Shown in pieces: positions 53,205-61,681 of a stretch of 64,000 nt of DNA. The notes under the pieces are model-generated. The model worked only from the letters and a program-made list of their open reading frames with translations, made no database searches and was not told the origin of the DNA. The stretch is from contig LUZN01000020.1 in the NCBI GenBank assembly GCA_001603665.1, positions 19,798-83,797 of the forward strand, in the 5' to 3' direction. Positions within the stretch are counted from its first letter, which is position 1; the number at the start of each line of letters is the position of its first letter. Both the position numbers and the translations under genes were made by a program. This stretch comes from Bacteroidales bacterium Bact_22. GTDB taxonomy: Bacteria > Bacteroidota > Bacteroidia > Bacteroidales > F082.

Positions 53205-53960
53205 ATGATTAACGTTGGAATTATCGGATGTGGTTTCGTGGGTGGAGCGCTGAAGGATTGGTTGGAGCACAACAATCCTGAGTGCAAGTTGTTTATAAGC
53301 GACCCGCCGAAGGGATATAATGACGATTTGAGCAATATTGATATTGCGTTTCTGCAGATTCATGTCCCTACTGAAGATGACGGCACGCAGGATTTGACAC
53401 TGATGAAGCAGTTGATTAAGAATCTGCCAGATGTGCCGGTGTTCGTTCGCACCACGATTCTTCCTGGTTCCAGCGAGATGTTAACGCGCGAGACGGGGCA
53501 TCAGGTGTGCTATATGCCGGAATTCCTTACTGAGCGTACATATATTGAGGATTTCAAGAAGCAGACAATGGTGTTCACGGGCTCGCATGAGCTGCTTACT
53601 AAGATTTTCGTTGGCAAGAAGTTCACAGTGATGTCTCCATTGGAGGCTGAACTTACGAAATATATGCACAATGTGTTTGGCGCCTATAAGGTTACTTATT
53701 TCAACGCTTGTCGCGAATATTGCGAAAAGATGGGAGCCGACTGGCGCAAGGTGCATACCGGTGTGCTGCTTTCGGGCTATATCAGCGACACTCATACCTA
53801 CGTGCCTGGTCCGGATGGCAAGTTCGGCTATGGCGGCAAGTGCTTCCCAAAGGACGTCAATGCCTTTGCCAAGATGACCGAGGGAACGCCTCTCGGAACG
53901 CTTTTGGAGCATCTGCATGAATTGAATGTGCATTTTAGAGGGGAGGAGGAACATATATAA
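53205..53960 (+). CDS. Short nucleotide-sugar dehydrogenase-like protein, copy 2
   Basis: 251 aa from ATG 53205 (MINVGIIGCGF); the open frame from 53145 overlaps wecC and is rejected. The protein is 248/251 identical to copy 1 at 50056, same length, with the same catalytic Cys213 and the same missing C-terminal domain, yet the DNA differs at many third codon positions (about 12 differences in the first 165 nt). This means that selection keeps both proteins nearly identical. It lies 18 nt before the cupin gene. Confidence 0.85.
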   Translation: MINVGIIGCGFVGGALKDWLEHNNPECKLFISDPPKGYNDDLSNIDIAFLQIHVPTEDDGTQDLTLMKQLIKNLPDVPVFVRTTILPGSSEMLTRETGHQVCYMPEFLTERTYIEDFKKQTMVFTGSHELLTKIFVGKKFTVMSPLEAELTKYMHNVFGAYKVTYFNACREYCEKMGADWRKVHTGVLLSGYISDTHTYVPGPDGKFGYGGKCFPKDVNAFAKMTEGTPLGTLLEHLHELNVHFRGEEEHI

Positions 53961-53978
53961 AAGGAGTACAATTATTAT

Positions 53979-54377
53979 ATGATAATCAACACGGAACTTC
54001 TTGACAATCTCACTGAACAGGCAAAAGCTTCACCTCGTTTGCGAATGAATCTTGACTTGCGTAATACATCTAACGATCAATCGCAAAGGATGCTGAATGC
54101 TTTGGAACCTGGAACGGTGATGCCGATTCACAGGCATCGCAATAGTTCTGAGACTGTGGTGGTTTTACGTGGAAAAGTAAAGTGGTTGTATTATAATGAT
54201 AAGTGTGAGATAACTGATAGTATTTTGGTTGAAGCCGACGGAAATATACAAGGTCTGTGCGTTCCTGTCGGACAATGGCATTCTTTGGAATGTTTGGAAT
54301 CCGGCTCTGTGATACTTGAGTGTAAAGACGGTGCTTGGGAGCCGATGAACGAAGAGGACATACTTAAACACGAGTAA
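53979..54377 (+). CDS. wbuC: WbuC-family cupin protein
   Basis: 132-aa single-domain cupin with metal ligands in MPIHRHRNSSETVVVLRGKV near 46-65 (His, His, Glu) and a second motif VPVGQWHSLECLESGSVILE near 92. WbuC proteins are commonly encoded beside the fnl genes for UDP-L-FucNAc in O-antigen clusters (for example with fnlA-fnlB-fnlC in E. coli), exactly as here. Its biochemical role is not established. Confidence 0.85.
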   Translation: MIINTELLDNLTEQAKASPRLRMNLDLRNTSNDQSQRMLNALEPGTVMPIHRHRNSSETVVVLRGKVKWLYYNDKCEITDSILVEADGNIQGLCVPVGQWHSLECLESGSVILECKDGAWEPMNEEDILKHE

Positions 54378-54398
54378 CAAAATAAAATATCTAATAAT

Positions 54399-55439
54399 AT
54401 GTCAATTTTTAAAGACAAAACCTTAATGATTACTGGAGGAACAGGCTCTTTCGGTAATGCTGTGCTGAAGCGTTTTTTACGCACTGATATCGGCGAAATT
54501 AGGATTTTCAGCCGTGATGAGAAAAAACAAGATGATATGCGTCATGAATATCAGGCAAAATATCCCGATGTGGCGCATAAAATCAAGTTTTACATTGGCG
54601 ATGTGCGTAATTTGGAGAGTTGTCGTTCAGCAATGCCTGGTGTAGATTACATTTTCCATGCTGCAGCGTTGAAACAAGTGCCGTCATGCGAGTTTTTCCC
54701 GATGGAAGCTGTACGAACCAATGTTATTGGAACAGATAACGTGTTGACAGCTGCCATTGAGGCTAAAGTAAAATGTGTTATTTGTCTGTCGACAGATAAA
54801 GCAGCATATCCGGTAAATGCCATGGGTATAACAAAAGCAATCGAAGAAAAAGTTGCAGTAGCCAAATCTCGCCAAACAAACACAACTAAAATTTGCTGTA
54901 CGCGTTATGGTAATGTAATGTGTTCAAGAGGTTCGGTTATTCCTCTTTGGATTGATCAGATTCGTGCAGGACAGCCAATAACTCTAACTGAGCCGACAAT
55001 GACACGTTTTATTATGAGTCTTGACGAGGCTGTTGACCTGGTTCTTTTTGCCTTTGAACATGGTGAAAATGGCGATATTCTTGTTCAGAAAGCTCCGGCA
55101 TGTACTATTCAAACTCAGGCTGAGGCCGTGTGCGAACTGTTTGGAGGGAAAAAGGAGAGTATTAAAGTTATAGGAATACGTCATGGCGAGAAGATGTATG
55201 AAACGCTTCTTACCAACGAAGAGTGTGCAAAAGCTATAGATATGGGTGAATTCTACAGGGTCCCGGCCGATAACAGAGGTCTTAATTATGACCAATATTT
55301 TGTTGAAGGCAATAAGAAAAGAGCGACTTTGTCAGAATTTGACAGCAATAACACGGAATTGCTCAGTTTAGAGGAAACAAAAGCAAAAATAGCTTCATTG
55401 GAATATATCCAAGAGGAGCTTAAGAAAAACACAAAATGA
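54399..55439 (+). CDS. fnlA: UDP-GlcNAc 4,6-dehydratase/5-epimerase (FnlA/CapE/WbjB)
   Basis: First enzyme of the UDP-N-acetyl-L-fucosamine pathway. 346 aa, SDR fold: MITGGTGSFGNAVLKRFL at 10-27, FHAAALKQVPSCEFFPMEAV near 85-104, LSTDKAAYPVNAMGITKAIEE near 127-147, where Met replaces the usual Tyr of YxxxK as is normal in this family (MGITK). It overlaps fnlB by 4 nt. Confidence 0.94.
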   Translation: MSIFKDKTLMITGGTGSFGNAVLKRFLRTDIGEIRIFSRDEKKQDDMRHEYQAKYPDVAHKIKFYIGDVRNLESCRSAMPGVDYIFHAAALKQVPSCEFFPMEAVRTNVIGTDNVLTAAIEAKVKCVICLSTDKAAYPVNAMGITKAIEEKVAVAKSRQTNTTKICCTRYGNVMCSRGSVIPLWIDQIRAGQPITLTEPTMTRFIMSLDEAVDLVLFAFEHGENGDILVQKAPACTIQTQAEAVCELFGGKKESIKVIGIRHGEKMYETLLTNEECAKAIDMGEFYRVPADNRGLNYDQYFVEGNKKRATLSEFDSNNTELLSLEETKAKIASLEYIQEELKKNTK

Positions 55440-56632
55440 AGATTTTAGTAACAGGAGCTAAGGGTTTTGTTGGCAAAAATCTCTGTGCCCAGCTGAATAA
55501 TATCAAGGACGGGAAAGCTAAAAACTACGGCGTATCCGTTGAGGAAGTCTTTGAGTATGATATAGATTCGAAGCCAGATGATTTGGATGCTTTTTGCCGT
55601 GAGTGCGACTTTGTGTTCAATTTGGCGGGTGTGAACCGTCCGCAGAATCAGGAAGAGTTTATGCAAGGCAACTTTGGTTTTGCTTCAACACTGCTTGATA
55701 CTTTGAAGAAGCATGGCAATAAGTGTCCAGTGATGCTTTCTTCGTCGCAGCAGGCCTCTCTTACTGGTCGTTTTGGCAATTCGGAATACGGACGCAGTAA
55801 AAAAGCAGGTGAGGATCTGTTTTTGAATTACAGTAATGAAACTGGCGCAAAGGTGTTGGTTTATCGTTTCCCGAATCTATTTGGCAAATGGTGCCGACCG
55901 AATTATAACAGCGCGGTAGCCACATTCTGCAACGCTTTTGCTAATGATTTGCATTATACCGTTAATGATCCGTCGGTAGAACTGGAGTTGTTGTACATCG
56001 ACGATTTGGTAGATGAAATGATAGCTTGCTTGAAAGGCGAGGAGCATCATTGTGAGTTTGAAGGTTTGGATGTGTTACCAAAGGCAGATGGCAGATATTG
56101 CTACGTTCCGACAACGCATAAAATCACTTTAGGTGGCATTGTCGATCTTTTGAAATCGTTTGCTGAGCAGCCGAAAACGTTGATGATTCCAGAGATTCCA
56201 GCAAACAGCTTCGCCAAGAAGTTATATTCCACATACTTGAGCTATCTCCCGAAGGAAAAAGTTGCTTTCCCATTGAAGATGAATGTAGATGATCGTGGCT
56301 CTTTTACTGAGTTGGTTCATACTTTGAACTGCGGTCAGGTTTCGATTAACATTTCTAAGCCAGGCATCACAAAAGGTCAGCATTGGCACAATACCAAATG
56401 GGAGTTCTTTATTGTTGTCAGTGGTCATGGCCTAATCCAAGAACGCAAACTCGGTTCCGACGAGATAATCGAGTTTGAAGTCACTGGTGACAACATCCAG
56501 TGTATTCACATGCTTCCAGGATACACGCACAACATCATAAACTTAAGTAATACAGAAAATCTTGTTACTGTTATGTATTGTAATGAGATTTTTGATCCAA
56601 ATAAACCTGATACATATTTTGAAAAAGTATAA
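55436..56632 (+). CDS. fnlB: Bifunctional epimerase/reductase (FnlB/CapF/WbjC)
   Basis: Second enzyme of UDP-L-FucNAc synthesis: C3 epimerisation and C4 reduction. 398 aa, two domains: N-terminal SDR (VTGAKGFVGKNLCAQL at 5-20, SSSQQAS near 103, YGRSKKAGED near 120 with Tyr/Lys) and C-terminal cupin from about 285 (MNVDDRGSFTELVHT, KGQHWHNTKWEFFIVVSG, PGYTHNIINLS). Full length for CapF. 2 nt to fnlC. Confidence 0.94.
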   Translation: MKILVTGAKGFVGKNLCAQLNNIKDGKAKNYGVSVEEVFEYDIDSKPDDLDAFCRECDFVFNLAGVNRPQNQEEFMQGNFGFASTLLDTLKKHGNKCPVMLSSSQQASLTGRFGNSEYGRSKKAGEDLFLNYSNETGAKVLVYRFPNLFGKWCRPNYNSAVATFCNAFANDLHYTVNDPSVELELLYIDDLVDEMIACLKGEEHHCEFEGLDVLPKADGRYCYVPTTHKITLGGIVDLLKSFAEQPKTLMIPEIPANSFAKKLYSTYLSYLPKEKVAFPLKMNVDDRGSFTELVHTLNCGQVSINISKPGITKGQHWHNTKWEFFIVVSGHGLIQERKLGSDEIIEFEVTGDNIQCIHMLPGYTHNIINLSNTENLVTVMYCNEIFDPNKPDTYFEKV

Positions 56633-56634
56633 TT

Positions 56635-57795
56635 ATGGCAAAATTCAAAAATAACGGGAAGCTGAAGCTTCTCATCATCGTCGGCACTCGTCCGGAAATC
56701 ATCCGCTTGGCGGCGGTGATTAACAAATGTCGTGAGTATTTCGATTGTCTTCTGGCTCATACCGGTCAGAATTACGACTATAACCTTAACGGCGTGTTCT
56801 TCAAGGATTTGAAGCTGAAAGACCCCGATGTGTATATGGATGCCGTGGGCGACGACCTTGGCGCAACGATGGGCAACATCATCGACAAGAGCTATAAGCT
56901 GATGGTCGAGGTGAAGCCGGATGCCGTTTTGGTGTTGGGCGATACAAATTCATGTTTGAGCGTGATTGGCGCAAAACGTCTGCATATCCCGATTTTCCAC
57001 ATGGAAGCTGGCAATCGCTGCAAGGACGAATGTCTGCCGGAGGAGACCAACCGCCGCATTGTGGATATCATTTCGGATGTGAATATGGCTTATTCGGAGC
57101 ACGCGCGTCGTTATCTGGCCGACTGTGGTCTGCCGAAGGAGCGCACCTATGTGACAGGTTCGCCTATGGCTGAGGTTTTGCATCAGAATCTGAAAGAAAT
57201 CGAGGCATCGGATATCCATAAGAGACTGAGTTTGGAAAAAGGAAAATATATCCTTTTGAGCGCTCATCGTGAGGAAAATATCGATACTGAGAAGAATTTT
57301 ATGAGCCTTTTCAACGCTATCAACAAGATGGCTGAGAAATACGACATGCCGATACTTTACAGCTGCCATCCGCGTTCGCGTAAGCGCCTGGAAGCGAGTG
57401 GTTTTAAGCTTGATAAACGAGTCATTCAGCATGAACCGCTGGGCTTCCACGATTATAACTGCTTGCAGATGAATGCTTTCGCTGTGGTGAGCGATAGCGG
57501 TACTTTGCCAGAGGAAAGCTCGTTCTTCACTTCGGTCGGACATCCGTTCCCGGCAATCTGCATCAGGACATCGACAGAGAGACCTGAGGCATTGGATAAA
57601 GCATGTTTCTTCATTGCAGGTATCGACGAAAAATCGTTGCTTCAGGCAGTGGATACAGCCGTTGAGATGAACAAGGCCGGCGACCACGGCATTCCGGTGC
57701 CAGATTACGTGGATGAGAATGTTTCGACGAAGGTTGTGAAGATTATACAATCATATACAGGAATAGTTAATAAAATGGTTTGGAGGAAATATTAA
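56635..57795 (+). CDS. fnlC: UDP-N-acetylglucosamine 2-epimerase family protein (FnlC/CapG/WbjD)
   Basis: Third enzyme of the UDP-L-FucNAc pathway, a C2 epimerase. 386 aa, WecB-like fold: IIVGTRPEIIRLAAVI at 13-28, LVLGDTNSCLSVIGAKR near 99-115, FHMEAGNRCKDECLPEETNR near 120-139, LSAHREENIDTEKNF near 207 and VSDSGTLPEESSFF near 282. The NRCKDECLPEE form distinguishes it from WecB at 50841. It ends the UDP-L-FucNAc block; the following 95 nt hold no clear signal. Confidence 0.93.
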   Translation: MAKFKNNGKLKLLIIVGTRPEIIRLAAVINKCREYFDCLLAHTGQNYDYNLNGVFFKDLKLKDPDVYMDAVGDDLGATMGNIIDKSYKLMVEVKPDAVLVLGDTNSCLSVIGAKRLHIPIFHMEAGNRCKDECLPEETNRRIVDIISDVNMAYSEHARRYLADCGLPKERTYVTGSPMAEVLHQNLKEIEASDIHKRLSLEKGKYILLSAHREENIDTEKNFMSLFNAINKMAEKYDMPILYSCHPRSRKRLEASGFKLDKRVIQHEPLGFHDYNCLQMNAFAVVSDSGTLPEESSFFTSVGHPFPAICIRTSTERPEALDKACFFIAGIDEKSLLQAVDTAVEMNKAGDHGIPVPDYVDENVSTKVVKIIQSYTGIVNKMVWRKY

Positions 57796-57890
57796 TTTTA
57801 AAATTGTGCGAATCATAATAATTAGAATATTCTTGCATAATACGTGACGAAATCCATTAGATCAGATAAAATACTGTAAAAAATTAAATT

Positions 57891-58229
57891 ATGCCAAGTT
57901 TAAACATGAAAGGACCTTATCCTCTGAATGAGGATGAGATTAATAAACAAATAACTAAAATAAGCCCTGGAAATTATGCATATGGACATACGGAAGATAA
58001 CACATTTTATGTTCAATATGTTGGTCGATCAGATAATGATTTGAATGACCGCATCAAACATGGAATAGGGGATTACGAACAATTCAAGTATTCGTATGCT
58101 AAATCAGCAAAAGAAGCGTATGAAAAGGAATGTCAAAACTATCATGATTTTGGTGAAAGCAAATTAGATAATAAAAATCATCCAGATAAACCTGATGACA
58201 CAGATTATAAGTGTCCAGTATGTGGTTAG
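57891..58229 (+). CDS. Unknown small protein, possibly GIY-YIG-like
   Basis: 112 aa. GNYAYGHTEDNTFYVQYVGRSDNDLNDRIKHG (about 27-58) resembles the GIY-YIG nuclease core in order: GNYAY for GIY, YVGRSD for YIG, then an Arg and His/Gly, with a Glu in EKECQNYHDFG (about 77) in the place of the metal-binding Glu. A C-terminal KCPVCG pair of Cys could bind zinc, but only one CxxC is present. AT-rich. The similarity is weak and by eye; it lies just upstream of the TIR/macro pair. Confidence 0.55.
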   Translation: MPSLNMKGPYPLNEDEINKQITKISPGNYAYGHTEDNTFYVQYVGRSDNDLNDRIKHGIGDYEQFKYSYAKSAKEAYEKECQNYHDFGESKLDNKNHPDKPDDTDYKCPVCG

Positions 58230-58290
58230 AAAATAGATTTACTATTTTGATACAAAGTTAATATATCAGCTTTTATTGCTATAAAACTCT

Positions 58291-58359
58291 CATATGCCGC
58301 AGTTGTGTGTCGATGAGCTTCAGGTGGTGAAGAAAGTGGTGGTGAAAGTGAAAATATAA
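58291..58359 (+). pseudogene. 3' fragment of a YhcH-family gene
   Basis: Encodes HMPQLCVDELQVVKKVVVKV and two more residues before TAA, matching the last 23 codons of the intact YhcH gene at 47137 (HMPQLCVDEPQMVKKVVVKM). The rest of the gene is missing. DNA identity to 47521-47589 is high at the 5' side. It is a remnant left when the neighbouring DNA was exchanged. Confidence 0.85.
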
Positions 58360-58401
58360 AGACTATACGGAACTGAATAATTAATAGTTAACCTGAAATA
58401 T

Positions 58402-58953
58402 ATGCATTACAGAACAAGAACATATATTGCTGGTGAGTGGGATGGCGATTCGGATGCCATTGGTCAGATATATACATGGAATGCAGGTAACAAATGGAGT
58501 TTTCATTTTGTGGACGCTCATGATTTTCGTCAATGCTATGATTCTTCCATGCCTTGTACAATAAAGAATAGCCTTTCCGAGCGAATGAGCCGTTCGAAGA
58601 CGTTTGTGCTTGTTGTGGGTAATAGTACTAAAACTGCTAGAAAGGGCTCTTGCTTTTATTATGATTGTGTTAATAAACGTCAGTCCTATATGGGGAATTA
58701 TTATTGCACAGTTATGGGAAAGACATATAGCACCGAAAGTTTTATTGATTATGAGTGTAGACTCGCATATAATGCGTGGTTTAGGAATGAAATAAAGATA
58801 GTTGTTCTTTACAACGCTGCTTCCATTGATAAATCAAAATGTCCTGATATTTTGCGCAATGTGGGTACGCATAAGGAGATGAAATCATTCAATGCCTATT
58901 ATGGAGACTATAGGTACGACTATCAAAAAGTACGTGCAGCAATAGAAGAGTGA
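58402..58953 (+). CDS. thsB: TIR-like protein, ThsB type (Thoeris sensor)
   Basis: 183 aa, no signal peptide. N-terminal strand RTYIAGEWDGDSDAIGQIY, then FVDAHDFRQC near 36, IKNSLSERMSRSKTFVLVVG near 54-73 and FIDYECRLAYNAWFRNEIKI near 114-133 followed by VVLYN. This is the layout of ThsB-type TIR-like proteins; Glu118 in DYECRLA is at the position of the catalytic Glu that cleaves NAD+. An insert with several Cys (CFYYDC, YYC) lies between strands. It is directly followed by a two-TM macro-domain gene. Gene name by analogy only. Confidence 0.75.
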   Translation: MHYRTRTYIAGEWDGDSDAIGQIYTWNAGNKWSFHFVDAHDFRQCYDSSMPCTIKNSLSERMSRSKTFVLVVGNSTKTARKGSCFYYDCVNKRQSYMGNYYCTVMGKTYSTESFIDYECRLAYNAWFRNEIKIVVLYNAASIDKSKCPDILRNVGTHKEMKSFNAYYGDYRYDYQKVRAAIEE

Positions 58954-58955
58954 TT

Positions 58956-59777
58956 ATGAAAAGGTTTCTCAATCATTTATTGGTTGCAGTAGGTGCATTT
59001 GCATCGTTGTTGACGATGATTTCATTTTTCTTCAGCATTCAGTGGAAAAATTATCCGTATTGTACATGGATTGTTATCATTATAATCATTGTATCATGCA
59101 TTATTTATGCTTGTGCACAAGTGTCACGCAAGAAAAAGATAAATATTCGTATCACAGAGAACTTCCAGTTAACCGTTGAAGAAGGTAATCTTTTCGACCA
59201 AAAAGGTGTGATGGTGATACCTGTGAACGATTATTTCGATACACATGTGGGTGACGGAATCATTGACCCCAAGTCGGTTCATGGTCAGTTTATTAACAAA
59301 CTGTTCAGCAATCGTCTTTATGAACTTGACCAAAAAATTGCTAACAGTTTAAAAAGCCAAGGACTTCAGGGCGAGAAGGTGGCATCTCGTATAAATGGTA
59401 AAGAAATGAAATACAATCTTGGTGATTGTGTTGATATTATGGATGGTGGTAATCGATATGTTTGGGTCGTTACTACGGAATTTGATTGTAACAACATTGC
59501 TTGCCTTAAGCGTGAAGATCTTTCTAAAGTTGTAAATGGGTTGTTTAATCACCTTGAATCTGTTGCGGGGAATGACGTGGTATATATGCCAGTAATAGGC
59601 GCAGGCAACGCGCGACTTAACCGTAGTGCTGAACGTATCTTGCACTATTTGATTGATTATTTCGACTTTTCTCTTTCTGATAAAAGATTATTAGGTGGTG
59701 TCCATATTGTAATACCATCAGTGAAGAATATAGATCTTAGTCGTATAGAAAACCTCTTTGAAAGACGGGAGAAGTAA
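58956..59777 (+). CDS. thsA: Two-TM macro-domain protein, type II ThsA-like (Thoeris effector)
   Basis: 273 aa from ATG 58956; GTG 58950 would add two residues. Two N-terminal membrane helices (about 7-28 and 36-55), basic stop RKKK, then a macro-like domain (about 63-262): VEEGNLFDQKGVMVIPVNDY near 74-93, THVGDGIIDPKSVHGQF near 96-112 and YMPVIGAGNARLNRSAERIL near 210-229, the Gly-rich loops expected for ADP-ribose-type ligands. A TIR protein plus membrane macro protein is the known architecture of type II Thoeris, where the macro domain senses a TIR-made ADP-ribose derivative and attacks the membrane. Only 2 nt separate it from thsB. Confidence 0.75.
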   Translation: MKRFLNHLLVAVGAFASLLTMISFFFSIQWKNYPYCTWIVIIIIIVSCIIYACAQVSRKKKINIRITENFQLTVEEGNLFDQKGVMVIPVNDYFDTHVGDGIIDPKSVHGQFINKLFSNRLYELDQKIANSLKSQGLQGEKVASRINGKEMKYNLGDCVDIMDGGNRYVWVVTTEFDCNNIACLKREDLSKVVNGLFNHLESVAGNDVVYMPVIGAGNARLNRSAERILHYLIDYFDFSLSDKRLLGGVHIVIPSVKNIDLSRIENLFERREK

Positions 59778-60012
59778 TTAACAATTTTTGATAACGGGTA
59801 ACTTTTAACTCGTATGAGTATTTTATTGTGGTAGAAGAGATATAAGGAAACACTTTTGTCAGATATACATTTTTTCGGTTAATCCTAAGGGATTGAAACA
59901 AATATCCATAAAAACAATACATAAAACTATTAAAGAGATTTCCTACATATGACTCAATACACAACATACACCACAACCTACTTTAACAATAAAACTGAGA
60001 TATAATTAAACT
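59778..60012. other. AT-rich gap between thsA-like gene and galE
   Basis: 235 nt, strongly AT-rich, with no convincing gene, repeat or TAnnTTTG promoter. It marks the right edge of the Thoeris-like insert. Confidence 0.5.
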
Positions 60013-61032
60013 ATGGTTTTGTTAGTCACCGGTGGAGCCGGATTCATTGGTTCCCATACATTGATAGAACTCTACAAAGCTGGTCATACGGCTGTGGTTG
60101 TTGACAATCTTAGCAATAGTAATCCAATCGCTCTACGGAGAGTAGCTGAGATAATTGGTATTCCAGAAATACCTATTTACAAGGTTGACATACGTGACAG
60201 AGAAGGATTGGCAATAGTCTTTGCAGAACATAAATTTGACGCATGCATTCACTTTGCTGGTTTGAAAGCCGTGGGTGAAAGCGTTGAGAAGCCCTGGGAG
60301 TATTATGATAACAATATTGGTGGGACACTTACCTTGGTTGACGTGATGCGTAAGCATAACTGTAAGAACATTATCTTCAGCTCATCTGCCACGGTATATG
60401 GTGAGCCTGCTGAAATTCCGATTACTGAAAATTGCCCCAAGGGTCAATGCACAAACCCATACGGCTGGACCAAAAGCATGTTGGAGCAGGTTCTGATGGA
60501 CATCCAAAAATCCGACCCAGAATGGAATGTTGTGCTGCTTCGCTACTTCAACCCAGTTGGTGCGCATCCAAGTGGCCGTATTGGCGAGAACCCTAATGGC
60601 ATTCCGAATAATTTAATGCCTTATATCACCCAGGTTGCTATAGGCAAACGAAAAGAGCTTGGCGTTTTTGGTAATGACTACGACACGCCTGATGGTACAG
60701 GTGTTCGTGACTATATTCATGTGGTTGATCTTGCCAATGCTCATGTCTGTGCTTTGCAAGCTATTGCTGGAAATTGTGGAATTGGGATTTATAACATAGG
60801 TACTGGTCACGGCTATAGTGTGCTGGATATGGTTAAAGCATTTATAAAAATAAATGGAGTTGATGTACCTTACAGCATTAAGCCTCGTCGTGCTGGTGAC
60901 ATAGCCACTTGTTACTGCAATCCTGCCAAAGCCAAAACAGAACTTGATTGGGAAGCAAAATATGGCATCGAGGAGATGGTGCGAGATAGTTGGAACTGGC
61001 AAAATAATAATCCTGACGGTTATAATGAATAA
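60013..61032 (+). CDS. galE: UDP-glucose 4-epimerase
   Basis: Interconverts UDP-glucose and UDP-galactose (or the GlcNAc/GalNAc pair). 339 aa: NAD-binding VTGGAGFIGSHTLIELY at 5-21, SSSATVYGEP near 121 and NPYGWTKSMLEQ near 146-157 (catalytic Tyr and Lys), RYFNPVGAHPSG near 178 and DGTGVRDYIHVVDLA near 231. Complete. Confidence 0.95.
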   Translation: MVLLVTGGAGFIGSHTLIELYKAGHTAVVVDNLSNSNPIALRRVAEIIGIPEIPIYKVDIRDREGLAIVFAEHKFDACIHFAGLKAVGESVEKPWEYYDNNIGGTLTLVDVMRKHNCKNIIFSSSATVYGEPAEIPITENCPKGQCTNPYGWTKSMLEQVLMDIQKSDPEWNVVLLRYFNPVGAHPSGRIGENPNGIPNNLMPYITQVAIGKRKELGVFGNDYDTPDGTGVRDYIHVVDLANAHVCALQAIAGNCGIGIYNIGTGHGYSVLDMVKAFIKINGVDVPYSIKPRRAGDIATCYCNPAKAKTELDWEAKYGIEEMVRDSWNWQNNNPDGYNE

Positions 61033-61049
61033 TAAACAACTTAAAGATA

Positions 61050-61670
61050 ATGAATAAAACAAAAGTTTTAATAACGGGAGGCAATGGAGGAATTGCCCAA
61101 GCTCTGAAAGAATTGCTTGAGGCTGATGGCTATATTGTAAAAGCGGCCACGAGAACGGAACTTGATGTGACTGATTGGGAAAGCATCGAGAATGTCATTA
61201 AGGAGTTTGTTCCTGATATTTTGGTGAATAATGCAGGTTACGTGGTGCCCAAGTCGGTGAAGGAAATAGACTTGGAAAATACTAAGAAGCATTTCGACAT
61301 CAATGTGGGTGGTACTTTTTACTGTACAGGCATTGCCTTGAAATATAACCCTAATTTGCAGATAATAAACATTGGTTCGGCAGCATCGGTTGAAACCCAT
61401 GCTACATGGAGCGAATATTGTGCATCTAAAGCTGCGGTGGTGATGGCCACTAAATGCTGGGCAGAGGATGGACTTTATGCTGCTGTTATTTCTCCGGGTA
61501 GAACCAGAACAAAGATGCGCAAAAGCCTGTTCCCAGACGAAGACCAAAGCACACTACTCGAGCCGATGGATTTTGCCAAGGTTGTGATGAAGGCCATCCG
61601 CAAGGAATATCCTTCGGGTACTCATGTCATAGTAAGGAAACAGAACGTCCAACAGTTGTTAAATGAATAA
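61050..61670 (+). CDS. Short-chain dehydrogenase/reductase
   Basis: 206 aa, classical but short SDR: ITGGNGGIAQALKELLEADG at 7-26, NNAGYVVPKSVKEID near 63, and INIGSAASVETHATWSEYCASKAAVV near 107 with catalytic Ser, Tyr and Lys (YCASK). It is placed with a ThDP enzyme and an IspD-like cytidylyltransferase, so it probably reduces a sugar or sugar-phosphate ketone. Substrate unknown. Confidence 0.88.
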   Translation: MNKTKVLITGGNGGIAQALKELLEADGYIVKAATRTELDVTDWESIENVIKEFVPDILVNNAGYVVPKSVKEIDLENTKKHFDINVGGTFYCTGIALKYNPNLQIINIGSAASVETHATWSEYCASKAAVVMATKCWAEDGLYAAVISPGRTRTKMRKSLFPDEDQSTLLEPMDFAKVVMKAIRKEYPSGTHVIVRKQNVQQLLNE

Positions 61671-61681
61671 ATGATAGAAAT

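Noticed and set aside
51929..53335. 468-aa open frame on the minus strand over wecC
   Set aside because: Fully antisense to a well-recognised dehydrogenase gene; the sequence is His/Asn-rich without any domain, as expected for a shadow frame.
59949..60005. 18-codon open frame (MTQYTTYTTTYFNNKTEI)
   Set aside because: Low-complexity, Thr/Tyr only, no ribosome-binding signal and too short to support.
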